Assembly: GCA_030762175.1 (NCBI GenBank)
Contig: CM060842.1
Span: forward strand, 68,446,001-68,510,000
Origin: Metallyticus violacea
Lineage: Eukaryota > Arthropoda > Insecta > Mantodea > Metallyticidae
Direction of reading: 5' to 3'
Length of the DNA stretch: 64,000 nucleotides
Shown: positions 22,601-34,550 of the stretch, piece by piece
Layout of the letters: each line of letters begins with the position of its first letter
Numbering within the stretch: position 1 is the stretch's first letter
The notes under the pieces: generated by a model
The model's database searches: none
Seen by the model: only the letters and a program-made list of their open reading frames with translations
Told to the model about the DNA's origin: nothing
Made by a program: the position numbers and the translations under genes

Positions 22601-23305
22601 ATCCTTTACCACTTAACCTTTATTGAGCATCGCGCCCTTATCCTAAAGAGTGGGACTTTATCTTCTTAATTTTATGTACAGTTCCCTTTGGGCTTTAAAA
22701 GTTGATTTTTTCCTGGGGAGAAGTGTACGATGACTGTATAGAAATGTTTCAACATTTCCCTCTACCATAAACTTGTATTTAACTTTTTTAATTAGCATAA
22801 CTTGTTTGCTAGCGGATTTTAACTTTCTGTAGATATCCTTAACAATATTCTGCATTACCTTTTTGCTGAACTTTCAAAGTTTTCCACCTTTGAATGGAAC
22901 ATGGCATTTAGTTAATATCGTTATTTTTAAAACATTACTATTGTACATATTACATTTTGAGAATATTTAATTACCCCTCTAGTGTTATATTAATTTATAA
23001 CGCAATATTCATTCTTAAAATTTAAAATAATATAATTTCCCAACACATACTATTTTTCCTTGGCTTTATAATAGACAATATCATACCCTCTCATTTTAGC
23101 AATGTCATTTTGGTGTTTAAAATATAATGTTCAATGTTTCCTATAACAAAAATTCAGTATAAAAAGAGTTTGTATCTTTTATATTTTTTTGAAAGTCTGA
23201 AATATTTGGGATAAAAAGCATAATATGTAGTTCTTTATATTCTAGGAGTTAGAAAAAGAGTTTCTGAGGAAACGAAGCATAAACATCACAAACACATTCC
23301 TTGGC
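22601..23305. other. Stretch without recognisable genes
   Basis: AT-rich; nothing recognised. Confidence 0.5.
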
Positions 23306-23310
23306 TACTG

Positions 23311-23602
23311 TTGATTTGATTTATTTATGGACGCTCTTTAACATCTCAGGTCATCAGCGTCCCATTCAATTCCGGGCGTGAAACGGTCGATAAATTTTGC
23401 TCAAAGGCCTTTTCTTTCAGGCTTGAGGTTCTTTTCCGTGCCGTAAATGTACGACACGGGACCCACGGCTTTACTTTCCTTCCGAAGGAATCCATACCTA
23501 GGATTTTTATGGCTGAAAAAAAAATTCATCGACCCTGGTAGAGATTGAACCTGCGATCTTGGGTCTACGAGATAAGTGTGATTCCCACTACACCACAAGG
23601 AC
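23311..23602 (-). mobile_element. SINE family C, full-length copy (left half of head-to-head pair)
   Basis: Minus-strand copy with its tRNA-like head at the right. Read on the minus strand the head contains CTTGTGGTGTAGTGGGAATC (box A region) and CAGGTTCAATCTC (box B), resembling valine- or glutamate-type tRNAs. The body holds a short internal palindrome around CGTGTCGTACATTTACGGC and the family words TCAGGCTTGAGG and CATCTCAGGTCATCAGCG on the plus strand. A second copy in opposite orientation begins right at its head. Confidence 0.88.
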
Positions 23603-23760
23603 CCCGTGCCGTACATTTACGGCACGAAAAAGAACCTAAAGCCTTAAAGAAGAGGCTTCAAAATTTGTCGGCCGTTTCACGCCCTGAATTGAATGGGACG
23701 CTGATGACCTGAGATGTTAAACAGCGTCCGTAAATGAAAACAATCAAAAAAAAAAACAAA
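23603..23760 (+). mobile_element. SINE family C, 5'-truncated copy (right half of head-to-head pair)
   Basis: Plus-strand 3' half of family C, starting at CCGTGCCGTACATTTACGGC and continuing through GGCCGTTTCACGCCC, TTGAATGGGACGCTGATG and CTGAGATGTTAAA to an A-rich tail. It lacks the tRNA-like head and starts exactly where the previous copy ends. The 3' half of that copy (about 23311-23470) and this copy are inverted repeats of each other and could form a hairpin with a loop of about 130 bases. Confidence 0.88.
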
Positions 23761-23803
23761 CAAACAAACAAAAACAAACAAAACAAAACAAAAAAACAAG
23801 GAC
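23745..23803 (+). repeat. A-rich (CAAA)n-type tail
   Basis: Runs of A interrupted by single C residues at regular spacing directly after the plus-strand family C SINE. This is the expanded poly(A)-like tail of that retrotransposed copy. Confidence 0.85.
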
Positions 23804-26107
23804 GACCGTTCGCTACGATCTCAGGCAGTTACAACAATACTTTGATTATATTGCATATTAATATTAATCTTAAATAAATAAAAAAAATTAATCACGTAAA
23901 AATCTAGTATTTTAATAATATTAAAATTACGTCTTGCCTTAATATACACCCATGAATATTCGGTTCATTTTAATTCATGTAAATTTTGAGAGTTTGTGTT
24001 TTTGTGACAATGTCATTTTAAGGGTATATACAAGCCACTATTTCACGTCATTCATATATGAATTTAATATACAAAGAAGCTCATATATATGTAAATTCGA
24101 TGTTACATAAATTAGTATATGTGTTCGCCTTAATAGAATAATATGAATAATGTGGATTAGTAAAGTGTTTAAAATTAATCTGAGAATGTAAGTGCTTCAG
24201 AAACACAGAACGGAAAATAAAGGGCGCAACTGGAATGTTAAACTAAATTTAATGCCATAGACATATTTGACATATAATCAACACGTTTATCAAGCAGTTG
24301 TTTTACTGACCTGCATCATGATCTGGGAATGAAAACATATAACTTTTAGTGAAATTAAACAATGAGAAGAACAACAGACATAAGATATTGTTAAATTAGA
24401 TACTAAAGAACATCAAATAATATTACGAATACCAAAGAGACATTGTAAATAGAAATCTTTGGAGGTAACAAGTTAATTTTGTAATAATTCCTGGTGATGA
24501 TTTCATTGAAGGTGCTAAAACAGTTCAAAATGGGGTCATAATATGCCAAAAGGAAGGCGTTCAAGTTACTTTTTAAATAAATACCTTCTATAAATGCTTA
24601 TTGTACTGATTAGAACAGTGCAATTTGCTAAAATATCAATAAGCTTTCCTAGGTTTCTGGAATACTACAGTGACATGTGAAGAAGAATATTACTTTTCAT
24701 TTGTGAAGATGAGAGCCGTTCTATTTCTTTGTATCGGCTGCAATTTCCTTCCCGTAATATTTCCATACAATGTACTGTCCTGTTTGGAAATTTTATCAAG
24801 TAACTTTTAATTCACTGCTTGATTTATGAATAAATTCATAAAACAAAAGAGTGTGTCCAATGTAAAAAAAATTCAAACAGTGGCTTACTAATCATATGCC
24901 AAAAACAATCCCAGTTACATTTTTGAACACTGTTCCAGCCCTGACAGTACTTGCTATAAACAGCTAAACCTCCCCCTTCCCGACGTTTTGCCATTGTACT
25001 TCAACTAATGATATAATCCCATTTGACTGTTTTAGAACATATTATTGGCGTATTTGCTTTCTTTATTACATATAACTGTCACTATATAAGAGATTATAGT
25101 CCTTAAATATTAAGCATTTTGACAAGAAATACAAATAGCTATTGCAAATGACCTTATGTCCAGTATACGATATTTTATAACCGAAACATGATATGCTGAA
25201 CAAGCGATAGTTGGTCAAATATTCGAATTGGTTTATAAAATAAAATCTACAGAGCTTTGAAATGCATTTTATTAGGCAGGAACTTCAATAAAATATAGGA
25301 ATAAATGCTTGGAATTTTTTTAAGTGGCGAGAAAATTAAAAACGGAGCGTTATGTAGAGACAACATAATAAATTCCCTCTCTTAAATTTTATTATTATTG
25401 TTGCAATTTTTGCACGCACTTAATTGGTTTCGAATATGTACCCTTTCTCTCACCCATCCTTATTACTAGTTGTCTCCGGAACGTCTTGGGTAACGGTTTC
25501 TTTGGTCTTTGCTCTAAAATGTTAGGTCCGGAGCTTTCTCCGTAGGGTATGTCCTGTGGCATAGGCATAATGTAAATTTCAAAATATTTTATTATACTAT
25601 TTGATATTGCACTTTGTTATGATGGTCTAAAGTTTCCAGTTGTTAGTCTTTTAAAAGACAGGGAACTGGGCTTTTAAAAACCATTGTGTTAAAACTAACG
25701 TTAAATTTTGAGCAGTTTTAAACGTCTGTTATTCAGTGCCAGAGAGGAAGATTTTTATTAAGTGCTTATTCCCTAGTAATTTCTTGAACCATTTATTCAA
25801 TTTAAATTTATTGTGGCAATATTTCAAGGGTTTGTTACTTTTTAAATGCTATATTGTTGAGCGACATATTAGCAATTTTCAAGCTGAACAATATTTTACA
25901 AGTATACTACATTTGCACTTATTATTGTGTAATAAATGACTTATTTTAACTGTAAACTATTCATTTCCTTTGTGTAAAAATTGACCCTTCCCCGGCCTTA
26001 TCCTGGGGTGTTCCGTCCAATTTACTTCCAAAGCTAAAAACTTGTTCAGACATTAACAGACATTATAATTCTGTATATGGAGTTAGAGGAAAGCCATTTT
26101 CAGCATA

Positions 26108-26108
<1 letters not shown>
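23804..26108. other. Stretch without recognisable genes
   Basis: AT-rich; open frames do not exceed 67 codons. No RNA gene, transposase motif or ordered repeat recognised. Confidence 0.5.
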
Positions 26109-26148
<40 letters not shown>

Positions 26149-26149
26149 G
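26109..26149 (+). repeat. (ATT)n microsatellite
   Basis: About thirteen perfect units. Confidence 0.95.
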
Positions 26150-26994
26150 ATGAAGCCAAGCTCTTACGTAACAAAATAAAAACCATTCTCATATTATTCG
26201 TGTGAATTAGTGAAGTTTACACAGAAAAAACTAACTCATATTTACCAGCTACTAAATTATATGCTTAAGCTGTTTTGCGATATTCTGGTGGCATTTCCAT
26301 TACACCATTTATTCATTCATTTCCTCAACTAAAACTCATTATTTCATTAAAGGAGCCTCTGTCGTGGCGCAAGAGTTTGCTAACTTTGTTTGGTGGTGTT
26401 GCTAGAAATGAGAAGAGTTAATGAAATTGATATTCTAATTAGTCTTTGGCTATCCTCCCCTCCGTTCCTGGTCTCCCAGTGCTCTTAAAAACAGCATAAA
26501 TCTTCATTACCATGAAAGCTGAAAAAAATAGAGACTATAAAATTGATGGAAAAAACCCTTTATCTCCGCTAAACTCAATAACACATTTTTCTCTAGAGTC
26601 TGACTATTTATCACTGTACAGAAACGAAAAATCGCGTTTGTATAGCGTATGGAATTGGTTAATGTTATTAAGTGAAGCGTTACTTTCCGTTTTTTGGTCA
26701 ACACGAGGCTGTTCCTTCTGTCAGAAAAACAACTGAATGCCACTAAGTTTCACAGTAATTAGGATGATTAATGGATAAATGTCTCGAAGTACAAAGAAAT
26801 TCGTAGATCGTTGTTAGGAGAATCGTTGAGAAAAGTAATAATACGTTATTAAATTGCTTTCCTCTTTAGAATTACCATGAAAAAGTCATTAATGCATTCA
26901 CATACAGGAAATCAGGAAACCGCTTTGAGGGGAATTCCTGAAGAGTAGTAACCGCGCTTAAACTACGAAAAATTGCGATAAAGTTTCTCTTGTA

Positions 26995-26996
<2 letters not shown>
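26150..26996. other. Stretch without recognisable genes
   Basis: AT-rich. Overlapping 74- and 78-codon frames on opposite strands at 26507-26743 match nothing recognised. Confidence 0.45.

Positions 26997-27042
<46 letters not shown>
26997..27042 (+). repeat. (AT)n microsatellite
   Basis: About 23 uninterrupted AT units, itself self-complementary, running directly into the left arm of the long palindrome that follows. A shorter (AT)n tract lies at 27278-27304. Confidence 0.95.
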
Positions 27043-27045
<3 letters not shown>

Positions 27046-27212
27046 TAGATAAAGATAAAACACAGAGAAAGAGTCACACTTGAAACTGCTATATTTCGAA
27101 CTACTGCGAGTTCTTCAATGGCAAGAAGCTAGATCATTGAAGAACTCGCAGTAGTTCGAAATATAGCAGTTTCAAGTGTGACTCTTTCTCTGTGTTTTAT
27201 CTTTATCTACTT
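27043..27212. repeat. Perfect 78-bp inverted repeat with 14-base spacer
   Basis: Arms 27043-27120 and 27135-27212 are exact reverse complements over all 78 positions, separated by the 14 bases GCAAGAAGCTAGAT. The arm sequence is not low-complexity. Each arm contains an inner stem (GAACT and AGTTC around CGCAG). If transcribed, the locus would form a perfect 78-bp hairpin. Perfect identity implies a recent origin, gene conversion between arms, or an assembly or cloning artefact at a fold-back. No open frame or TIR motif identifies it as a known transposon. Confidence 0.97.
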
Positions 27213-27622
27213 TTATTATTAGTGTTGATTTGTTACATTGTTAATAGTGTTTCTTTATTTTTATGTTTCATTAATATTATATATATATATATATAGATAT
27301 ATATAAGCAACTTTAGAGACCACGAGACTTTTAGTCTATTTCCATATCTAATATTACAATTACTAGCTGTCACTACTTTTCAGCGGAAACTGAAAATAAA
27401 AATAAAATAATAAAAAAAAAGTTGTGCAGAAGCTGTGTAAACGAAGTGAATTCCTTACAAAGTTTGATAATTTCTAATAAAAATGAATATAAAACAGAAT
27501 TAAGCCCTTATTAATTAATTAAATTAAGTAAATTACGGCATTACACTATATGGTATTAGAGAAACAAAATTATACTTTTTGTAACCTATAAGTATTACAA
27601 AAGCGAAAGCACACATTTAGAA
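27213..27622. other. Stretch without recognisable genes
   Basis: AT-rich, includes a short (AT)n tract at 27278-27304; nothing else recognised. Confidence 0.5.

Positions 27623-27682
<60 letters not shown>
27623..27682 (+). repeat. (ATT)n microsatellite, long
   Basis: About twenty uninterrupted units, the longest ATT tract in the window. Confidence 0.95.
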
Positions 27683-28194
27683 TAGATACTATTAAATTAA
27701 ATGAAATATATGACCACTAATAAACAAAACTATACTGTGTGGGTATTTTTAAACATTTTTAAATGTAACCACGTTTATGAACTGAGCCCTTGATATCATC
27801 TTTACATTCACTAAAATAGAGGGAAATAACAGATTTCGAGCTACATTTAATTAAGACGAAGTTTGTTTGTTTCAATAAAATAAAAATGTGTTCCTATCCA
27901 GGAACAATTACAATATATAAAGCAAATAAAAACAATTGAAAGTTATATCGATTTTCATTGGCTTTCATATTTAATTTAGCTTTTATTGTAGTAAAAACAT
28001 GTAAGGCAAACGTTTTCTGAAGATTATTACAGAACGCTCTTCATACTAATATATTTTTCAAACATACATTACAGTATTTCCATTTGTTATCTTCATGACA
28101 ATGCTTTTGTTAAATATAAAAATAAATACAGTTATAAATATCATTTATATGCTGAATTAATTTATCCTTTTAAAACAATAGAGAGAAAATTAAA
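27683..28194. other. Stretch without recognisable genes
   Basis: AT-rich; nothing recognised before the start of the tandem array. Confidence 0.5.
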
Positions 28195-29030
28195 CAGTAA
28201 AGCGCTTTTTAAATTTAAGTTTTCAAATATACCCTACTTTTAATGCTACAATTTCCATAATTTTCAGAAACTCTTATTTGATTTAAATGTTTTATACCGA
28301 ATTTTGTTATGAGGAAAGAAATAATGGGGTCGCTAAAGCGTTTTTTAAATTCAGATTTCAGGTAAACCCCCACTCCTAAAGGCCCGATCTCCCTGATTTT
28401 TAAAAACTTTTTCATGTATTATTAAAATGTTATACGGAGTTTCGTTGCGGAAAAGGCTAATATTAAAGCCTCTAGAGCGATTCTTAAAATTTTGGATTTC
28501 AGGTTAAAAACCCCCACCTAATATCAGATTTCACAATGTTTCAGAAAGTATTTTTTTATTTTATTTTAATGACATTTACCGAATTTCATTTTAAAAAAAT
28601 AAAAAATGCGGCCTTAGTGTTTTTTACATTTCCCTATTCTATTTGTTTTCAAGTAAACTCCCACTCCTAATTATTTCATTTCAATTCCTTTCAAAAACTA
28701 TTTTTCTGATATGGTATATGCCGAGTTTAATTGAAAAAAAAAAACATTAGTGCTAATAGATCGATTTTAAATTTAGGTTTTAGGTTAACCCATACTCATA
28801 ATAGCCCGATTTCTCTGATTTTCAGAAACTACAGTTTTATTTTATTTAAATGTAATATACAGAGTTTTGTTGGAAAAGCATAATAAAACCGCTAGAGCAA
28901 ATTTTAAATGTTTGGTTTCAGGTAAACCTCCCTCGTAAAAGTCCGATTTCACTGATTTTTGGAAATTATTTTTCTTACTTTATTTCAATGGCCTATACCG
29001 AGTTTCCTTTGATTTTTTTTTTTTTTTAAA
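28195..29030 (+). repeat. Diverged tandem array, about six units of about 140 bp
   Basis: A landmark word of the form GGTTTCAGGTAAAC recurs, with variants, at about 28219, 28353, 28495, 28644, 28776 and 28913, giving spacings of 134, 142, 149, 132 and 137 bp. Each unit then has, in order, a CCCACTCCTAA-like word, a CCGATTTCNCTGATTTTCAG-like word, a T-rich run, TATACCGAGTTT, a GTTGGAAAA-like word and GCTAGAGCGA. Units differ from each other by many substitutions and indels, so the array is old. An extra, more distant unit appears at about 29215-29335, beyond the dispersed repeat. No coding potential is kept between units. Confidence 0.88.
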
Positions 29031-29043
29031 TTTCTTCCACTAG

Positions 29044-29228
29044 AACTTTGTCCTGTACATATGTAGAACTCATTCATTTGTATGAAACATGAAAGAACTT
29101 TTCCGTACCAACCAGAGCTGTTTGGAACATACAAAAGTTCCTAATGTAAACCCACCACCTTAAGAGAGCAGAGCTCTGTCTGAGCAACAGAAAGAGTGGC
29201 TTTTCTCCAGCCAACTATCACTTTTCAA
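29044..29228 (+). repeat. Dispersed repeat, copy 2, within the tandem array
   Basis: Second copy of the repeat at 21262-21470. It lies between the main run of about 140-bp units and one further diverged unit at about 29215-29335, as if inserted into the array. Indels relative to copy 1 include a short extra segment in the middle (CCCACCACCTTAA). Confidence 0.86.
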
Positions 29229-29467
29229 AGTTCAATAGTTCCACTAGAACTATTTTAAAGTTTTGCTTTAACCCCCAATAGTTTTTCTGGTGTACCTCCA
29301 CTCGTGATGACCGATTGCCACGATTTTCGAAAACTGCTTTTATCAATATATATGTATATGTATTTTTATTTTTAATTGTAGGTGCAAGCGGTGCAGATTT
29401 GGATGGCTTGTTAAAAATGCTATCCATGGGTACAAAGGCAATAGCTTACATTCCTTCGGAATTCACT

Positions 29468-29492
29468 AAAATAAATAAATAAATAAATAAAT
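29468..29492 (+). repeat. (AAAT)n microsatellite
   Basis: About six units. Short simple repeat. Confidence 0.9.
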
Positions 29493-32035
29493 GTTTTACA
29501 GGTCTGGGTGCAAAAGATTCATTCCTTCAAATTTCGCTGAATAAAAAAAATGCAAATATATTTCATTTTAAGTATATTAAATTGTAATATAGGCTAATCA
29601 TTAGTGCATGAAAAAAGATAGAGTTCAGCAGAGAGTAATACTTTAAAAACATTTTAATAAACGTAATTCCATCAAAATGAAAAAGCTCCTACTTACCTAC
29701 AGTCTCTGTTTTTGTGCCCCTCTTGACACTGTTATAAATCTTAATACTAAATAATTAGAGCGACTAATGTAATTATTGGTAGCAATCTCAACAAAATCCT
29801 TACACAGAACTAAGCGGAGGAAATAAGGAATGTTAAAAACTGTCCTAGCGAAAAGTCGAGTCGCTTTTAATTTGTACGAGATTCTTGTACGAACTCATTG
29901 TATTTATTAATTAAAATATTCATTACAATTTAAAATTATAATGATATAAAACATATTTTAACTTGTTTTTGTTCGATATTTTTTCAAATTGTTTTAAGTT
30001 TTCTAAAGTATAGAAATAATACTGCAAAAAAGTTATTAAAATGTCTTATTAAAATTAATGTTATATTCAAAAATTATTTTAATCATATTTATTGAGATGC
30101 AACGTTGTAAAACATGTATTAACGTAGTAATGGCTTGGGAATATTTTCAAAATGTTCTGTGATATTTTGAAGTCATAAACATAATGCATTTCAAAATATT
30201 TTTTTTAATTTCTTAATATTGATAAATAAAAGTTCTACTTTTGTTATAATTTATATAGGTTAGGTTATAATTAACTCTTTAGAGATGGAGCACCGTAATT
30301 TTCTTTTAAAAGTTGCTGCAAACTTGGATCAATACGTTAGCTAGATGTATAGATCAGTTATCACCACGACACTTACGGGACTAAGTTCAGATGATCTATA
30401 AATAATGCATACACGATTTTGGAACGTTTCAAATTGTTGCGGCGGTAATCGTGGGTTTCAGTTTGCATTACGTACTGTGTAGAGAATGCATTTGCGTGAA
30501 TGATAATGGAGACCATGAATACGGTGGAGATTCGGAATTTCGACCCCTCCCCACTTCCCGCTGCGTCCAGTGTCCAGTCAGATTAGTATATCGCCCACGT
30601 GTTCCCACAGTCGTACGTGAACTGCTGTGTACAGATCCAGAATCACGTAATTGTGTATTCTATTTAACCCAGTAGAAAGGATTTCAACTGTACAGTCAAT
30701 AACCCAATGTAAAGCAATGGTACGAAGATGTTTTTCATTAATTAATAGCATAACGCTTTTCACGATATTTTTAAACAAACATCAGTTAAATAACATATCA
30801 GATGCATTATACATATTAATTATCCATATTAATTTATCTGGAAGCACCGCGTTTTCTAGCATTCCTAAGGAACTTTTATGAAGAGGTGAATTGAACTTAT
30901 TCAATCATACTGTATCTATTTGATTTGAGAGGCTCGGAAATACAGTCCTTTGCGCCTAGATTAAGACTGATGCAGGTACGTTGAGCTGACCACGTTCATC
31001 ATTCACGAAGTGTGAGTAATATTTTATGGTAATTATTACATCTACAATAACACTTGTTACACTATAATAATATATTGTCCAAATGTAATAAATTATTCGG
31101 TTACTACTTTTCTCATACATAAACATATTTAAAATTTTTAGGTTTTTAAAGAAGAATATATCTCTGTTTCTCCTCATCTACAATGTAATGAAGACAGAAA
31201 AAATGTCGACATAGTTATTAAATCGCTAGAAACCAAGCTTTAATTTTAATTGGATTGGCCATTAGGAAATACTTTCTGATATTGATTCTCGAATAACTCA
31301 AGGTCGTCTCTATATATTTTCCGCAGCTGCTTGAATATGTCTTGGTATGGAGGGTGAATCTTCTCTTCGTGCGGATTGGTAACTAGACAAACCTAAATCG
31401 ATGGGAACTGCAGGTGCCCTCAAGTGAACAAGCGGCATTCACTAGGCCGTCCTATATGGAATTTACGTATATTGTGTACATATTGCTCCAGAGCTACTTA
31501 TTTTTGTCTTTCTCTTGTATATAAGGACATACACAAAGAGTAAAATATTATTCAATGCCTTATGTTTGCCATTTCACATTCATACATTGTTATTCGCATT
31601 TACATATAATGTTCAATAAAGCAGAGTTATTTAATTTAAATTTACATAAATAGATTTTTACATTAATAAATATCGCAATAAGCACCATTTATCTTCCATG
31701 CCGAAAACAAAAGCAATAAAAGGTTATACTTTCATGAGCTAGTGGACCTTCACCGCTAAAGCCCAGCGCGCGCACAGTGCAACATGAACCAGAGCACGAT
31801 AGGCACTTTAGCAGCCGATTTGGCAGAAATCGATACGATGCAGGGGACTGCTTACAGTCTGTAAAACACTGGTAATGTATAACTTCCCAATGCGCAGGAT
31901 GAGAAGAGTCACTCGATATACTGTGTATAGTTAAGTTGTAATTTCCACTTTTCATTTTGTTTTTTCCTGCAAGGCAGATCATAAAGGAAACTACAGTTTA
32001 AAATTTCATAAGAGATAGCTCTCATTGAGAAAGCG
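29493..32035. other. Stretch without recognisable genes
   Basis: AT-rich overall. A patch at 30430-30680 is GC-richer and holds a 74-codon plus-strand frame (includes CRECICVNDNGDHEYGG and RCVQCPVRLV). I recognise no domain, although the cysteines and low AT content make it one of the better guesses for a stray exon or an old repeat. A minus-strand 97-codon frame at 31689-31982 likewise matches nothing known to me. Confidence 0.4.
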
Positions 32036-32044
32036 TATCAGTTG

Positions 32045-32310
32045 TTATTGATTTGGTTTATCTACGGACGCCCTTTAACATCTCAGGTCTCAGCGTCATA
32101 TGCAATCCAGGCCGTGAAACGGCCGATAAATTTTGCTCAGAGGCTTCTTCTTTCAGGCTTGAGGTTCCGGAAATCTACGAAACTATACCAACGGCTTTAC
32201 TTCCCTTCAGAAGGAAACCATACCTAGGACGCCCGAAAAAAATCCATCGACCCTGGCTGGGAATGAGTCTGCGATTTTGGGTTTATAAGACAAGTATGGT
32301 TACCAGGACC
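32045..32310 (-). mobile_element. SINE family C, minus-strand copy
   Basis: Recognised on the plus strand from ACGGACGCCCTTTAACATC, then CATCTCAGGTCTCAGCG, GCCGTGAAACGGCCGATAAA and CTTTCAGGCTTGAGG, ending in a degraded tRNA-like head (ACCCTGGCTGGG and CAGGACCGAC). Box B is damaged. The copy is more diverged than those at 9.5 and 23.3 kb. Confidence 0.83.
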
Positions 32311-32520
32311 GACAAGTATATTAGTGAACGTGGGATAATATTGAGAGGTTCCGGTCGTTATGTATACTTATTATGCATTTTAATTATTAATAATTTATGT
32401 ATAATGCAAGGCGGCGGAAGCATGTCGTGGTCCTGATGTATTGTAAAACACCATCAAGTAATTCGTCGAAAATTGGTGACAAAATTGTCGTGCAAATAAT
32501 AATATTGTAACCAGAGCTAA

Positions 32521-32650
32521 CAGAAACCTCAAGCCTGAAAAAAGAGGCCTGTGGGCAAGATTTGTCGGCCGTTTCACGCTCTGAATTGAAAGGGATGCTG
32601 ATGACCTGAGATGTTAAAGATCGTCCGTAAATAAACCAATCAATAAAAAG
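32521..32650 (+). mobile_element. SINE family C, 5'-truncated plus-strand copy
   Basis: 3' half of family C: AACCTCAAGCCTGAAAAAAG, TTGTCGGCCGTTTCACGC, GATGCTGATGACCTGAGATG and a tail ending AACCAATCAATAAA. The head is missing. It is again in head-to-head orientation with the neighbouring minus-strand copy, this time with about 210 bp between them. Confidence 0.85.
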
Positions 32651-34545
32651 GTAATAGATACATTTTGAAAAGCTCGTAATTATTCCTAGCACTTGATAGC
32701 AAATCATCCGTAACAGTAGTTCATGATACTCCTGAAAGATCAATCACATTTATAAGCAAGGGCTAAAGTTTCCAAGTTTAGAATTCACTATCCTTGTAAG
32801 TCTAGGTGGCAATAACAATATACATTTACGTGGTTACTTAAAAGAGATAAAGGAAAACTACACTTACAGATGAGCACCTAATTTCAAATAACATGCTTTA
32901 GTGCTGTTATATGTTTTAACAGTTCTCTCATCTGGTATTATTTTTGAAGTGGAAAGTATTACCACGTTCTGCCTCATTTCCATTAATTTTATATTTGCCT
33001 TTGTTTTTGGTATTACAGTGTTCACTTACAAATCGTTTTCTTCTGTTATGGTTGTATGGCATGCCGTGCATGTAATGCTTTCTTCATCCGTACAAAAATG
33101 CTTAGAACCCAACTCCTTCACACTTTTATAAAATATTGTGTCATTTTAACCCTTGAATAATTATATATCTACATATTTATTTTAATAAATTATATTGCAT
33201 TATGTTCCGGATATAAAACAGTCGTGTATCTTACGGGCTGTCGATACACCGATCAACCATTTGCTGCCTTATACTACAGCAAAGTACACATTGACCTTTG
33301 TAAGACATCCGCGAGCCTCTAATTTGCTCCTCTCTTATGGGTCAAAAGAAGTTAAAAAAATGCTATTTATAAGGTTACAAAACCATTTTTCGTGACTCAG
33401 AGATAATGAAATCCCACCAAAGTCAACATGGAAACTAAAGAGAATCTGATTTCTTCTCGAAAGCTACACATATTGACCAACAATGCCGAGAATTCAGTTT
33501 ATGATGTACAGGCTAAGTGTAACAGCTACCCAGATTATACTTCGTAGTAGCACAACAGACAATTTAGTCTTATCCTTCAGGTCAAAGGACAGAGTGGAAA
33601 GCACATCTTCTCCCTCACTGAATGATACCGGTACACCAGCTGTTGCAACCAGATAAGGCGAAGAGAGTTCAACTCACCGGGAATGCTCGATAGCAGGAAA
33701 TGTCCGGATAAAGGATGACGCCATCTGTCTGGTGTACTGTAAATACTCATGAATCCCACAAAGAATCATTGCATTGAAAGAAAGTGAACTTTCGATGCGT
33801 CGTGTCAATTCAGATTGTCAGTTTTTATTTTCCAATATAACACTGCACATGTATTTTCAAATCGCCATAAAATTTTTCGAGCAAATTTCATGATAGGATA
33901 GTGATATGGGCGTATATCCAGCAAGACGAAATAATGTCACAGGAGAAATTAATAAAGATAATTCAGAGATTTTTGACGAACTAACTACATGCCCAGATCA
34001 TTTATTGTGAGTCTATCAAAGAAAAAATGTTCATGCATATCTGCTGTTATACTGAATTACATTAACCCAACGAGTTTATAAAAATAATACGTAAAATAAT
34101 CTGAAAGTAGCCTGGACAAAGCAGCGGTCAGCTTTAGCTTGTGTTGTAAAGTGCATGAACCAAAAATCATCATTTTCAATAATTCCTTTGCAATACACAA
34201 TATTTGCTTTCAATTGTAACTACTTTTTCGGTCTAGGTGTAATTAGAAGAGCCTCAGGGTAGATCAACACATTCATGAAAATATTCTTCTAGATATACTC
34301 CAGTTAAACACTATTATTATTCTATAGTTTTTATTTGAATTACTGGTCTAAATATCAGAAACTTTAGAAACCCTTTGAAATAATAATAAAAAAAAAAAAA
34401 AGTAACCCCCAGATTGTGTCGATCGGAAAACTTCGGGAACGCTCGTAAATACTGTATTCAGAATCGCATGCAGCGAGTGCACACTACAGTGGGCACTTTG
34501 CCTGTAAATGTAATGGTCACAATCATAAGGAAAGAGAATGTTAAG
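32651..34545. other. Stretch without recognisable genes
   Basis: AT-rich; frames up to 76 codons without recognisable domains. A hydrophobic plus-strand frame at 32901-33131 is probably chance. Nothing else seen. Confidence 0.45.
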
Positions 34546-34550
34546 GTTAG

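Noticed and set aside
26872..27063. Minus-strand frame with an Ile-Tyr repeat
   Set aside because: The repeat is translation of the (AT)n microsatellite.
27105..27175. Possible hammerhead ribozyme core within the palindrome arm (CATTGAAG, stem GAACT/AGTTC, CGAAAT)
   Set aside because: The stem followed by GAAA is suggestive of Penelope-type hammerheads, but the required CUGANGA core is not present (CATTGAA instead), and no cleavage-site triplet is placed correctly.
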